Assembly (NCBI RefSeq): GCF_024172095.1
Contig: NZ_JAMZDX010000003.1
Location: 505,001 to 569,000, forward strand
DNA from: Kitasatospora cinereorecta
GTDB taxonomy: Bacteria > Actinomycetota > Actinomycetes > Streptomycetales > Streptomycetaceae
Direction: 5' to 3'
Length of the DNA stretch: 64,000 bases
Numbering within the stretch: position 1 is the first letter of the stretch; every line of letters begins with the position of its first letter. Below, piece by piece: positions 22,660 to 31,036 of the stretch. The position numbers and the translations under genes were made by a program. The notes beneath the pieces are model-generated. The model was not told the origin of the DNA. It worked only from the letters and a program-made list of their open reading frames with translations, and made no database searches.

Positions 22660-23169
22660 ATGCGCGTGTACGTGCCCACCACGGTGCGGGGTCTGGCCGC
22701 CGCGCATCCCGACGGTGCGCTGGAGGAGTCGGCGGCCTACGCGGTGACGCCGGCGCTGCGGGAGTGGTACGTCAGCGACGACATCGAGGAGTTGGAGTAC
22801 GCGGCGCTGAACCGGGCGGCCCAGTCCTCGCTGCGGCTGCTGGCGGCGGACCCGCAGGCGCCGCGGCGCCGGGTGGTGGTGGCGGTGGAGGTCGCCGATT
22901 CGGCGGTCGCGCCGTTCCCGGGGGACGAGTACCAGGACCAGGCGTCGCTCGGCCGGGTGGTGCTGCGCGGGCCGGTGCGCCTGGCGAAGGCGGCGGCGGT
23001 GCACGCGGACGCAGCGGACACGGACGTGGTGGCGGACGTGACGGCGGCCGCGGCGGTGATCGAGGCGGCGGACAAGGGCGACCAGGACGCCCAGTTCACG
23101 GTGGACGGCGCCGAGGACCACGAGTTGCTGTGGTTCGCGACCCAGGAGGTTCCCGGCCTCTTGGCGTGA
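22660..23169 (+). CDS. DUF6912 family conserved protein
   Basis: 169 residues, ATG preceded by GAGGAAGG. Begins MRVYVPTTVRGLAAAH, a strand-loop start typical of this actinobacterial family. Mixed alpha/beta, acidic, no signal peptide, membrane helix or recognisable catalytic motif. The conserved C-terminal DHELLWFATQEVP stretch ends the family domain. Co-directional with the downstream HAD phosphatase 29 nt away, but that gene seems to have its own promoter. No function known to me. Confidence 0.75.
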   Translation: MRVYVPTTVRGLAAAHPDGALEESAAYAVTPALREWYVSDDIEELEYAALNRAAQSSLRLLAADPQAPRRRVVVAVEVADSAVAPFPGDEYQDQASLGRVVLRGPVRLAKAAAVHADAADTDVVADVTAAAAVIEAADKGDQDAQFTVDGAEDHELLWFATQEVPGLLA

Positions 23170-23186
23170 GCGTCGGGGCCGGGTCG

Positions 23187-23192
23187 TACCCT
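23187..23192 (+). promoter_or_regulatory. -10 element for a leaderless HAD mRNA
   Basis: TACCCT ends 6 nt before the GTG start at 23199, so transcription would begin at or next to the start codon. Confidence 0.5.
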
Positions 23193-23198
23193 TCAGGG

Positions 23199-23855
23199 GT
23201 GCAGAGTCATATCGTCTGGGACTGGAACGGGACGCTCCTCCACGACATGGAGGCGGTGCTCGGTGCGAGCAACGCCGCCTTCGCGACGGTCGGCATCGGG
23301 CCGATGACGTTGCAGGAGTACCGGGAGCAGTACGAGATCCCGATCCCCCGGTTCTACGAGCGGCTGCTGGGGCGGATGCCGACCGAGGCGGAGTGGCTGG
23401 CGCTCGACGGGGCGTTCCACGACCGGTACAGCGAGCTGTTCCCGGCGGCGGGGCTGACCGAGGGGGCGCTCGCGCTGCTCACCGGGTGGCGGGCGGCGGG
23501 TCGCAGCCAGTCGCTGCTGTCGATGTACGAGCACGAGCGGCTGGTGCCCGCGGTGGAGGGCTTCGGGCTGACTCCGGAGTTCCTGCGGGTGGACGGGCGG
23601 ACGGGTGCGTCGGGCGGGCGGAAGGCCGTTCATCTGGCGCGTCACCTGGCCGCCCTGGACGGGCAGGTCGATCGGAGGCGTACGGTGTTGATCGGTGACG
23701 CGGCCGACGACGCGGAGGCCGCCCTGGAGTCGGGGATCCACGCGGTGCTGTACACCGGCGGGTCGCACTCGCGGGAGAAGCTGGCGAAGGTCGGCGTCCC
23801 GGTGGTGGACAGCTTGGCCGAGGCGGTCGGGATCGCGGAGCGGATCGCCGGCTGA
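23199..23855 (+). CDS. HAD-family hydrolase (phosphoglycolate phosphatase-like)
   Basis: 218 residues from GTG. Haloacid-dehalogenase fold: motif I is D8-W-N10-G-T (usually DxD, so the second Asp is Asn), motif II Ser near 105-108 (SLLSMYE), motif III K142, motif IV GDAADD (166-171). A four-helix cap lies between motifs I and II. It probably hydrolyses a small phosphate ester; with Asn replacing the general acid it may be slow or act on an unusual substrate, although DWNGTL-type motifs occur in other family members. The start is supported by the TACCCT hexamer 6 nt upstream rather than a ribosome-binding site. Confidence 0.82.
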   Translation: MQSHIVWDWNGTLLHDMEAVLGASNAAFATVGIGPMTLQEYREQYEIPIPRFYERLLGRMPTEAEWLALDGAFHDRYSELFPAAGLTEGALALLTGWRAAGRSQSLLSMYEHERLVPAVEGFGLTPEFLRVDGRTGASGGRKAVHLARHLAALDGQVDRRRTVLIGDAADDAEAALESGIHAVLYTGGSHSREKLAKVGVPVVDSLAEAVGIAERIAG

Positions 23856-23942
23856 GGGCCGGCCCGCGTGTCAGCGCGGACGTTGCCGACGCGGCTGGTC
23901 ACCCTGGACCCACCGCCCAGCCCTCGACCCGTACGGAGCGCC

Positions 23943-25601
23943 ATGCCGATCGACGCCGTCACGCAGGTCCCGCCGCCGGCCAACGAGCCGGTGCGCGACT
24001 ACGCTCCGGGCAGCCCGGAGCGGGCCCGGTTGCTGGCGAAGCTGGACGAGCTGGCGGCGGAGCCGGTGCCGCTGCCGATGACGATCGCGGGCGAGCAGCG
24101 GTTCGGCGGCGGCGAGCGGATCGACGTGGTCCAGCCGCACCACCACGCGGCGAAGCTGGGGGTGCTGGGCAACGCGACGCACGCGGATTCCCAGCTGGCG
24201 GTGGACGCGGCGCTGGCGGCGGCGCCGGAGTGGCGTTCGCTGTCGTTCGACGACCGGGCGGCGGTGTTCCTGCGGGCGGCCGACCTGCTGGCCGGGCCGT
24301 GGCGGGAGACGCTGGCGGCGGCGACCATGCTGGGCCAGTCGAAGACGGCGTACCAGGCGGAGATCGACGCCACCTGTGAGCTGATCGACTTCTGGCGGTT
24401 CAATGTGCACTTCGCGCGGCAGATCCTGGCCGAGCAGCCGCTGTCCGGGCCGGGGGTGTGGAACCGGGCGGACCACCGGCCGCTGGAGGGCTTCGTCTAC
24501 GCGGTCAGCCCGTTCAACTTCACCTCGATCGCCGGCAACCTGCCGACCGCGCCCGCGCTGATGGGCAACACCGTGGTGTGGAAGCCGGCGCCGACCCAGA
24601 CGCTGTCGGCGTTCCACCTGATGCGCCTGCTGGACGCGGCCGGCCTGCCGCCCGGGGTGATCAACCTGGTGACCGGCGACGGTCAGGCGCTCTCCCAGGT
24701 GGCGCTGGCCAGCCCGGCGTTCGCCGGTCTGCACTTCACCGGCTCCACCGCGACGTTCCAGCAGCTGTGGCGGACCATCGGCGCCAACATCGGCGGCTAC
24801 CGCGGCTACCCGCGGATCGTCGGGGAGACCGGCGGCAAGGACTTCCTGGTCGCCCACCCGTCGGCCGACGAGGCGGTGCTGCGGACGGCGATGATCCGCG
24901 GGGCGTTCGAGTACCAGGGGCAGAAGTGCTCGGCGCTGTCCCGGGCGTACCTGCCGCGCAGCGTGTGGCTGCGGATCAAGGACGAGTTCCTGGCCGAGGT
25001 GGACGCGCTGACCGTCGGCGACGTCACCGACCTGTCCAACTTCATGGGTGCGCTGATCGACGACCGGGCGTACGGGCGGAACGTGGCGGCGATCGAGCGG
25101 GCGAAGCGGGACCCGGCGGTGGAGCTGGTGGCGGGCGGGCAGTACGACGACGCGATCGGGTACTTCGTCCGGCCGACCGTGCTGGTCTCCGGGGACCGGC
25201 GCAACGAGATCTTCTCCACCGAGTACTTCGGGCCGATCCTGGCCGTGCAGGTGTACGAGGACGCCCGCTGGCCGGACGTGCTGGACCGGGTGGACCAGGC
25301 GGCGCCGTACGGGCTGACCGGCGCGGTGATCGCGCAGGACCGGCGGGCCATCGCGCAGGCGGTGGAGCGCCTGCGGTTCACCGCCGGCAACTTCTACATC
25401 AACGACAAGCCGACCGGCGCGGTGGTCGGCCAGCAGCCGTTCGGCGGCGGCCGGGCGTCGGGGACCAACGACAAGGCGGGTGCGGCGCAGAACCTGATGC
25501 GCTGGACGTCCACCCGCTCGATCAAGGAAACATTCGTGCCGCCGACGGACTACCTGCACCCCCACATGGAGTGGGCGCCGGAGCCCGGGCACCGCGGCTG
25601 A
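23943..25601 (+). CDS. pruA: L-glutamate gamma-semialdehyde dehydrogenase (P5C dehydrogenase)
   Basis: 552 residues; ATG preceded by CGGAGCG. Oxidises glutamate-5-semialdehyde to glutamate with NAD+, the second step of proline catabolism. Aldehyde dehydrogenase fold with SPFNFTSIAGNL, catalytic Glu in GETGGKD (E295), catalytic nucleophile in GQKCSALSRAY (C329), and the RASGTNDKAG segment near the end typical of single-function P5C dehydrogenases. The usual partner, proline dehydrogenase, is not encoded here. The next gene, NAD-glutamate dehydrogenase, can use the product glutamate, so the pair may feed carbon to 2-oxoglutarate. Confidence 0.95.
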   Translation: MPIDAVTQVPPPANEPVRDYAPGSPERARLLAKLDELAAEPVPLPMTIAGEQRFGGGERIDVVQPHHHAAKLGVLGNATHADSQLAVDAALAAAPEWRSLSFDDRAAVFLRAADLLAGPWRETLAAATMLGQSKTAYQAEIDATCELIDFWRFNVHFARQILAEQPLSGPGVWNRADHRPLEGFVYAVSPFNFTSIAGNLPTAPALMGNTVVWKPAPTQTLSAFHLMRLLDAAGLPPGVINLVTGDGQALSQVALASPAFAGLHFTGSTATFQQLWRTIGANIGGYRGYPRIVGETGGKDFLVAHPSADEAVLRTAMIRGAFEYQGQKCSALSRAYLPRSVWLRIKDEFLAEVDALTVGDVTDLSNFMGALIDDRAYGRNVAAIERAKRDPAVELVAGGQYDDAIGYFVRPTVLVSGDRRNEIFSTEYFGPILAVQVYEDARWPDVLDRVDQAAPYGLTGAVIAQDRRAIAQAVERLRFTAGNFYINDKPTGAVVGQQPFGGGRASGTNDKAGAAQNLMRWTSTRSIKETFVPPTDYLHPHMEWAPEPGHRG

Positions 25602-25661
25602 CCGTTCCGTCGCGATCGCGGGACGGATTGGACAAGGTGTCCAGGAAGGATGGATCTTCCT
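25602..25661 (+). terminator. Possible terminator hairpins after pruA
   Basis: Two short hairpins: 25602-25626 (CCGTTCC paired with GGGACGG) and 25643-25661 (AGGAAG / CTTCCT), the latter followed by GCGGGTTTG. Confidence 0.45.
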
Positions 25662-25684
25662 GCGGGTTTGCTCCTCTGTGTCCC

Positions 25685-25713
25685 CTGACACCTTCGTTTC
25701 CTCAGGTTAGGCT
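25685..25713 (+). promoter_or_regulatory. Candidate gdh promoter
   Basis: CTGACA (25685-25690), a 17-bp spacer and TAGGCT (25708-25713) give a good housekeeping-type promoter, with a predicted 5' leader of about 175 nt before gdh. No clear regulatory fold was recognised in the leader. Confidence 0.55.
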
Positions 25714-25895
25714 GACTGGCGTCGCCGGACCGGTCCCGCAGTCAAAAGGATCTGTCGTACCCAGGCGAAGGGCGTCCCATGCGTGGCACGAGCGCCTTTC
25801 ATCCTGGACGTGCGGGAGTATTGCGGACGGACCCGGCGGTGCACACCCAGCCACCACCGAGTCACGCAACGGCGCGCGACAGGAGCCAAACAGTC

Positions 25896-28800
25896 ATGCA
25901 GACCAAGCTGGACGCAGCCAAGGCCGAACTGCTCAGGAAGGCAGCAGCAGCCGCTGAGAACAGCCAGGTAGGGGGAGCGGCGCCAGGTGAGGGCCTGAGC
26001 AACGGCGCTCTGGCCGCGTACCTGCACCACTACTACCTCCACACCGCGCCCGAGGACCTGCTCGACCGGGACCCGGTCGACGTCTACGGCGCGGCGGCCT
26101 CCCACTACCGGTTGGGACTGAAGCGTCCCCAGGGCACCGCCGAGGTCCGGGTCTCCACCCCGACCGTCGAGGAGAACGGCTGGTCCTGCGGCCACACCGT
26201 GGTCGAGGTCGTCACCGACGACATGCCCTTCCTGGTCGACTCGGTCACCAACGAGCTGACCCGCCTGGACCGCGGCATCCACGTGGTGATCCACCCCCAG
26301 CTGGTCGTACGCCGTGACATCACCGGCAAGCTGCTGGAGATCCTGGACATCGACGCCTGCTCGCGCAGCCAGGCCGCCGGCGCCGAGTGGCCGACCGACG
26401 CCGTGGTCGAGTCCTGGATGCACATCGAGATCGACCGCGAGACCGACCGCGACGACCTGCGCTCCATCGAGACCAACCTGCGCCGCGTCCTGGGTGACGT
26501 CCGCGAGGTGGTCGAGGACTGGTCCAAGATGCGCGACTCGGCCCTGCGCCTGGCCGACGAGCTCGCCGAGGAGCCCCCGGCCGGCCTGCAGGAGCAGGAG
26601 GTCGGCGAGGCCTGGGAGCTGATGCGCTGGCTGGCCGACGACCACTTCACCTTCCTCGGCTACCGCGAGTACGACCTGGTCGAGCACGAGGGCGAGGAGG
26701 TGCTCAAGGCGGTCGCCGGCACCGGCCTCGGCATCCTGCGCTCCGACCCGCTCAGCCACGACACCGGCCACCACCCGGTCAGCGAGGCCTTCGGCCGGCT
26801 GTCCGCCCCGGTCCGGGCGAAGGCGCACGAGAAGAAGCTGCTGGTCCTCACCAAGGCCAACAGCCGCGCCACCGTGCACCGCCCGGCCTACCTCGACTAC
26901 GTCGGCGTGAAGAAGTTCGACGCCAACGGCGAGCCGATCGGCGAGCGCCGCTTCCTCGGCCTGTTCTCCTCCGCCGCCTACACCGAGTCGGTCACCCGGA
27001 TCCCGGTCGTGCGCCGCAAGGTCCAGGAGGTGCTGACCGGCTCCGGCTTCTCCAGCGAGAGCCACGACGGCCGCGACATGCTCCAGATCATGGAGACCTT
27101 CCCGCGCGACGAGATGTTCCAGACCGCGCCGTCGGAGCTGCTCTCCATCGCCACCAGCGTGCTCTACCTGCAGGAGCGCCGCCGGCTGCGGCTGTTCCTG
27201 CGCCAGGACGAGTACGGCCGCTACTTCTCGGCCTTCGTCTACCTGCCGCGCGACCGGTACACCACCCGGATCCGCCTGGCGCTGATGAACATCCTCACCG
27301 AGGAGCTCAGCGGCGTCGCCATCGACTACACCGTGTACGCGACCGAGTCGGTGCTGACCCGTCTGCACTTCGTGGTGCGGGTCGCCCCCGGCACCGAGCT
27401 GCCGCACCTGTCCGACGCCGACGTCGAGCGGATCGAGAACCGCCTGGCCGAGGCCGCCCGGTTCTGGATGGACGGCTTCCACGACCAGCTGCACACCGAG
27501 CTGGGCGAGGAGAAGGCCGCCGAGCTCGGCCACAAGTACGCCAACGCCTTCCCCGACGGCTACCGCGCCGACTTCCCGCCGCGCGCCGCCGTCGCCGACC
27601 TCAAGCAGATCGAGTCGCTGGCCGGCGAGGGCGACTTCCGCCTCAACCTGTACCAGCCGGTCGGCGCCGGCGACGACGAGCGCCGCTTCAAGATCTACCG
27701 GGTCGGCGGCCCGATCTCGCTCACCGAGGTCCTGCCGGTCCTCCAGCGCCTGGGCGTCGAGGTCCTCGACGAGCACCCGTACGCGCTGCGCCGCTCGGAC
27801 GGCACCACCGCGTGGGTGTACGACTTCGGTCTGAAGCTGCGCGAGGCCACCGAGTTCACCGAGGAGGACCGCGACCGCTTCCAGGAGACGTTCTCGGCCA
27901 CCTGGACGGGCCTGGCCGAGAACGACGGCTTCAACGAGCTGGTGTTCAGCGCCAAGCTGACCTGGCGTCAGGCGATGGTGCTCCGCGCGTACGCCAAGTA
28001 CCTGCGCCAGGCGGGTTCCACGTTCTCCCAGGACTACATGGAGGACGCGCTCCGCAACAACACCCACACCACGCGGCTGCTGGTCAACCTCTTCGAGGCG
28101 CGGCTCTCCCCGAGCCATCGCTCGGGCGCGGCCGAGCTCACCGACGCGATCCTGGAGGAGCTGGCCGGCGCGCTGGACGAGGTCGTCTCGCTGGACGAGG
28201 ACCGCATCCTGCGCTCCTTCCTCCACCTGATCAAGGCCACCCTGCGGACCAACTTCTTCCAGCACTCGGCCGAGGGCACCTGGCACAGCTACGTGTCGAT
28301 GAAGTTCGACCCGAAGGCGATCCCGGACCTGCCGGCCCCGCGCCCGGCGTTCGAGATCTGGGTCTACTCGCCCCGGGTCGAGGGCGTGCACCTGCGCTTC
28401 GGCAAGGTCGCCCGCGGCGGTCTGCGCTGGTCCGACCGGCGCGAGGACTTCCGCACCGAGATCCTCGGCCTGGTCAAGGCCCAGATGGTCAAGAACACCG
28501 TCATCGTGCCGGTCGGCGCCAAGGGCGGCTTCGTCGCCAAGCAGCTGCCGGACCCGTCGGTGGACCGCGACGCCTGGCTGGCCGAGGGCATCGCCTCGTA
28601 CAAGACCTTCATCTCGGCGCTGCTCGACATCACCGACAACCTGAAGGCCGGCGAGGTCGTCCACCCGCTCGACGTGGTCCGCCACGACGAGGACGACACC
28701 TACCTGGTGGTCGCCGCCGACAAGGGCACCGCGACCTTCTCCGACATCGCCAACGGCGTCGCGGAGTCGTACGGCTTCTGGCTGGGCGACGCCTTCGCCT

Positions 28801-30836
28801 CCGGCGGTTCGGCCGGCTACGACCACAAGGGCATGGGCATCACCGCCCGCGGTGCCTGGGAGTCGGTCAAGCGCAACTTCCGCGAGCTGGGCGTCGACAC
28901 CCAGTCCGAGGACTTCACCGTCATCGGCATCGGCGACATGTCCGGCGACGTGTTCGGCAACGGCATGCTGCTCTCCGAGCACATCCGCCTGGTCGCCGCC
29001 TTCGACCACCGGCACATCTTCCTGGACCCGAACCCGGACGCCGCGGTCTCCTACGCCGAGCGCCGCCGCCTGTTCGACCTGCCGCGCAGCTCGTGGGACG
29101 ACTACGACAAGTCGCTGATCTCGGCGGGCGGCGGGATCTTCCCCCGCTCGGCGAAGTCCATCCAGCTCTCCGCCCAGGTCCGCGAGCGGCTCGGCATCGA
29201 GTCCGCCAAGCTGACCCCGGCCGAGCTGATGAAGGCCATCCTCCAGGCCCCCGTGGACCTGTTCTGGAACGGCGGCATCGGCACCTACGTCAAGGCCACC
29301 GCCGAGACCAACGCCGAGGTCGGCGACAAGGCCAACGACGCGATCCGGGTCAACGGCGCCGACGTCCGCGCCCGCGTCATCGGCGAGGGCGGCAACCTCG
29401 GCTGCACCCAGCTCGGCCGCATCGAGTTCGCGGCCCTCGGCGGCCCGGAGGGCCGCGGCGGCTGGATCGACACCGACGCCATCGACAACTCCGCCGGTGT
29501 GGACACCTCGGACCACGAGGTCAACATCAAGATCCTGCTCAACCAGGTGGTCGCCGACGGCGACATGACGGTCAAGCAGCGCAACACGCTGCTCGCCGAG
29601 ATGACCGACGAGGTCGGCCGCCTGGTGCTGCGCAACAACTACGCGCAGAACGTGGTGCTCGCCAACGCCGTGGCCCAGGCCGCGTCGATGGTCAACGTCC
29701 ACTCCCGCATGATCAACCGGCTGGAGTCGGCCGGGCAGCTCGACCGGGCGCTGGAGTTCCTGCCCACCGAGAAGCAGATCCGCGAGCGGCAGCAGGCCGG
29801 CCGCGGCCTGTCCCAGCCCGAGCTGTCGGTGCTGCTCGCCTACACCAAGATCACGCTGGCCGACGAGCTGCTCGCCACCGACCTGCCGGACGACCCGTAC
29901 TTCCGCGCCGTCCTGCACGAGTACTTCCCGAGCGCGCTGCGGGCCAGGTTCGCCGACGCGATCGACAACCACCCGCTGCGCCGGGAGATCATCACCACGC
30001 TGATCGTCAACGACACGATCAACCGCGGTGGCTGCACCTTCGCCTTCCGCCTCCGCGAGGAGACCGGGGCGACCTACGAGGAGATCGCCCGTAGCCACGC
30101 GGCCGCCCGCGCGATCTTCGGCCTGGAGCAGATCTGGGACGAGGTCGAGGCCCTGGACAACCAGGCGCCGGCCCGGGTGCAGACCAAGATGCGCCTGCAC
30201 TCCCGCCGCCTGGTCGAGCGCGCCACCCGCTGGCTGCTCAACAACCGGCGCCAGCCGCTGGACATCGCCGGCACCATCGAGTTCTTCCGCGACCGGGTCG
30301 AGCAGGTCTGGGGCAGCCTGCCCAAGCCGCTGCGCGGCGAGGACGCGGCCTGGTTCGACTCGGTGTACGAGGAGCTGGCCGGCGCCGGTGTCCCGGAGGG
30401 CCTGGCCACCCGGGTGGCCGGACTGTCCTCCGCCTTCCCGACGCTCGACATCGTCGGCGTCGCGGACCGCTCGGACGCGGACGTGATGGAGGTGGCCGAG
30501 CTCTACTACGACCTCGCCGACCGCCTGCAGATCACCCACCTGCTGGACCGCATCATCGAGCTGCCGCGCACCGACCGCTGGTCGTCGATGGCCCGTGCCG
30601 CGATCCGCGAGGACCTCTTCGCGGCCCACGCGGCCCTCACCGCCGACGTCCTGGCCGCCGGCCCGGCCGGCTCCTCCCCGGAGGAGCGCTACATGGCCTG
30701 GGCCGACCTCAACGGCACCCTGCTGAGCCGGGCGAAGACCACGCTCGACGACATAAGGGGTTCGGACAACTACGAGCTGTCGAGCCTGTCGGTGGCGATG
30801 CGGGTGATCAGGACGCTGCTGCGCAGCGGCCGCTGA
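25896..30836 (+). CDS. gdh: Giant NAD-specific glutamate dehydrogenase (GDH180 type)
   Basis: 1,646 residues; the ATG is preceded by AGGAGCC. Converts glutamate and NAD+ to 2-oxoglutarate, ammonia and NADH. The length matches the large NAD-GDH class first described in Streptomyces clavuligerus. The N-terminal half holds ACT-like regulatory domains (allosteric activation by amino acids such as aspartate is known for the family). The catalytic core has RGGLRWSDRREDF (about residue 840), the Lys-containing VPVGAKGGFV (about 870) and a Rossmann region with GIGDMSGDVFGNGML (about 1008-1022). Probably transcribed alone. A very long minus-strand open frame opposite it is a GC-bias shadow. Confidence 0.96.
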   Translation: MQTKLDAAKAELLRKAAAAAENSQVGGAAPGEGLSNGALAAYLHHYYLHTAPEDLLDRDPVDVYGAAASHYRLGLKRPQGTAEVRVSTPTVEENGWSCGHTVVEVVTDDMPFLVDSVTNELTRLDRGIHVVIHPQLVVRRDITGKLLEILDIDACSRSQAAGAEWPTDAVVESWMHIEIDRETDRDDLRSIETNLRRVLGDVREVVEDWSKMRDSALRLADELAEEPPAGLQEQEVGEAWELMRWLADDHFTFLGYREYDLVEHEGEEVLKAVAGTGLGILRSDPLSHDTGHHPVSEAFGRLSAPVRAKAHEKKLLVLTKANSRATVHRPAYLDYVGVKKFDANGEPIGERRFLGLFSSAAYTESVTRIPVVRRKVQEVLTGSGFSSESHDGRDMLQIMETFPRDEMFQTAPSELLSIATSVLYLQERRRLRLFLRQDEYGRYFSAFVYLPRDRYTTRIRLALMNILTEELSGVAIDYTVYATESVLTRLHFVVRVAPGTELPHLSDADVERIENRLAEAARFWMDGFHDQLHTELGEEKAAELGHKYANAFPDGYRADFPPRAAVADLKQIESLAGEGDFRLNLYQPVGAGDDERRFKIYRVGGPISLTEVLPVLQRLGVEVLDEHPYALRRSDGTTAWVYDFGLKLREATEFTEEDRDRFQETFSATWTGLAENDGFNELVFSAKLTWRQAMVLRAYAKYLRQAGSTFSQDYMEDALRNNTHTTRLLVNLFEARLSPSHRSGAAELTDAILEELAGALDEVVSLDEDRILRSFLHLIKATLRTNFFQHSAEGTWHSYVSMKFDPKAIPDLPAPRPAFEIWVYSPRVEGVHLRFGKVARGGLRWSDRREDFRTEILGLVKAQMVKNTVIVPVGAKGGFVAKQLPDPSVDRDAWLAEGIASYKTFISALLDITDNLKAGEVVHPLDVVRHDEDDTYLVVAADKGTATFSDIANGVAESYGFWLGDAFASGGSAGYDHKGMGITARGAWESVKRNFRELGVDTQSEDFTVIGIGDMSGDVFGNGMLLSEHIRLVAAFDHRHIFLDPNPDAAVSYAERRRLFDLPRSSWDDYDKSLISAGGGIFPRSAKSIQLSAQVRERLGIESAKLTPAELMKAILQAPVDLFWNGGIGTYVKATAETNAEVGDKANDAIRVNGADVRARVIGEGGNLGCTQLGRIEFAALGGPEGRGGWIDTDAIDNSAGVDTSDHEVNIKILLNQVVADGDMTVKQRNTLLAEMTDEVGRLVLRNNYAQNVVLANAVAQAASMVNVHSRMINRLESAGQLDRALEFLPTEKQIRERQQAGRGLSQPELSVLLAYTKITLADELLATDLPDDPYFRAVLHEYFPSALRARFADAIDNHPLRREIITTLIVNDTINRGGCTFAFRLREETGATYEEIARSHAAARAIFGLEQIWDEVEALDNQAPARVQTKMRLHSRRLVERATRWLLNNRRQPLDIAGTIEFFRDRVEQVWGSLPKPLRGEDAAWFDSVYEELAGAGVPEGLATRVAGLSSAFPTLDIVGVADRSDADVMEVAELYYDLADRLQITHLLDRIIELPRTDRWSSMARAAIREDLFAAHAALTADVLAAGPAGSSPEERYMAWADLNGTLLSRAKTTLDDIRGSDNYELSSLSVAMRVIRTLLRSGR

Positions 30837-30848
30837 CGCTCGACCACC

Positions 30849-30922
30849 AGGGGCGCGGGTCCTCGCGCGACCGGCCGGCATCCACGTGATGCACGGCCGG
30901 GAGCGCGGGGACCCGCGCCCTT
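30849..30922. terminator. Large hairpin after gdh
   Basis: About 29 bp of imperfect stem (left arm 30849-30877, right arm 30894-30922) topped by a second stem GCATC / GATGC, ending in CCTTT. The arm sequence shares AGGGGCGCGGG with the palindromic element at 22454. Confidence 0.75.
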
Positions 30923-30981
30923 TCGCGTCGAACCCATCCCGGGCCTTGTTCAGGACGGCAGCCCTCGACTCGGGCATCATC

Positions 30982-31025
30982 GACCGGGCGGGCGGGGCCA
31001 CGAGGGGAGTCGCGCCCGCCCGGTC
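30982..31025. terminator. Hairpin after the FHA-FtsK gene
   Basis: Perfect 13-bp stem GACCGGGCGGGCG / CGCCCGCCCGGTC just beyond the 3' end of the minus-strand gene ending at 31037. Confidence 0.65.
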
Positions 31026-31036
31026 ACTGCCGGGCG

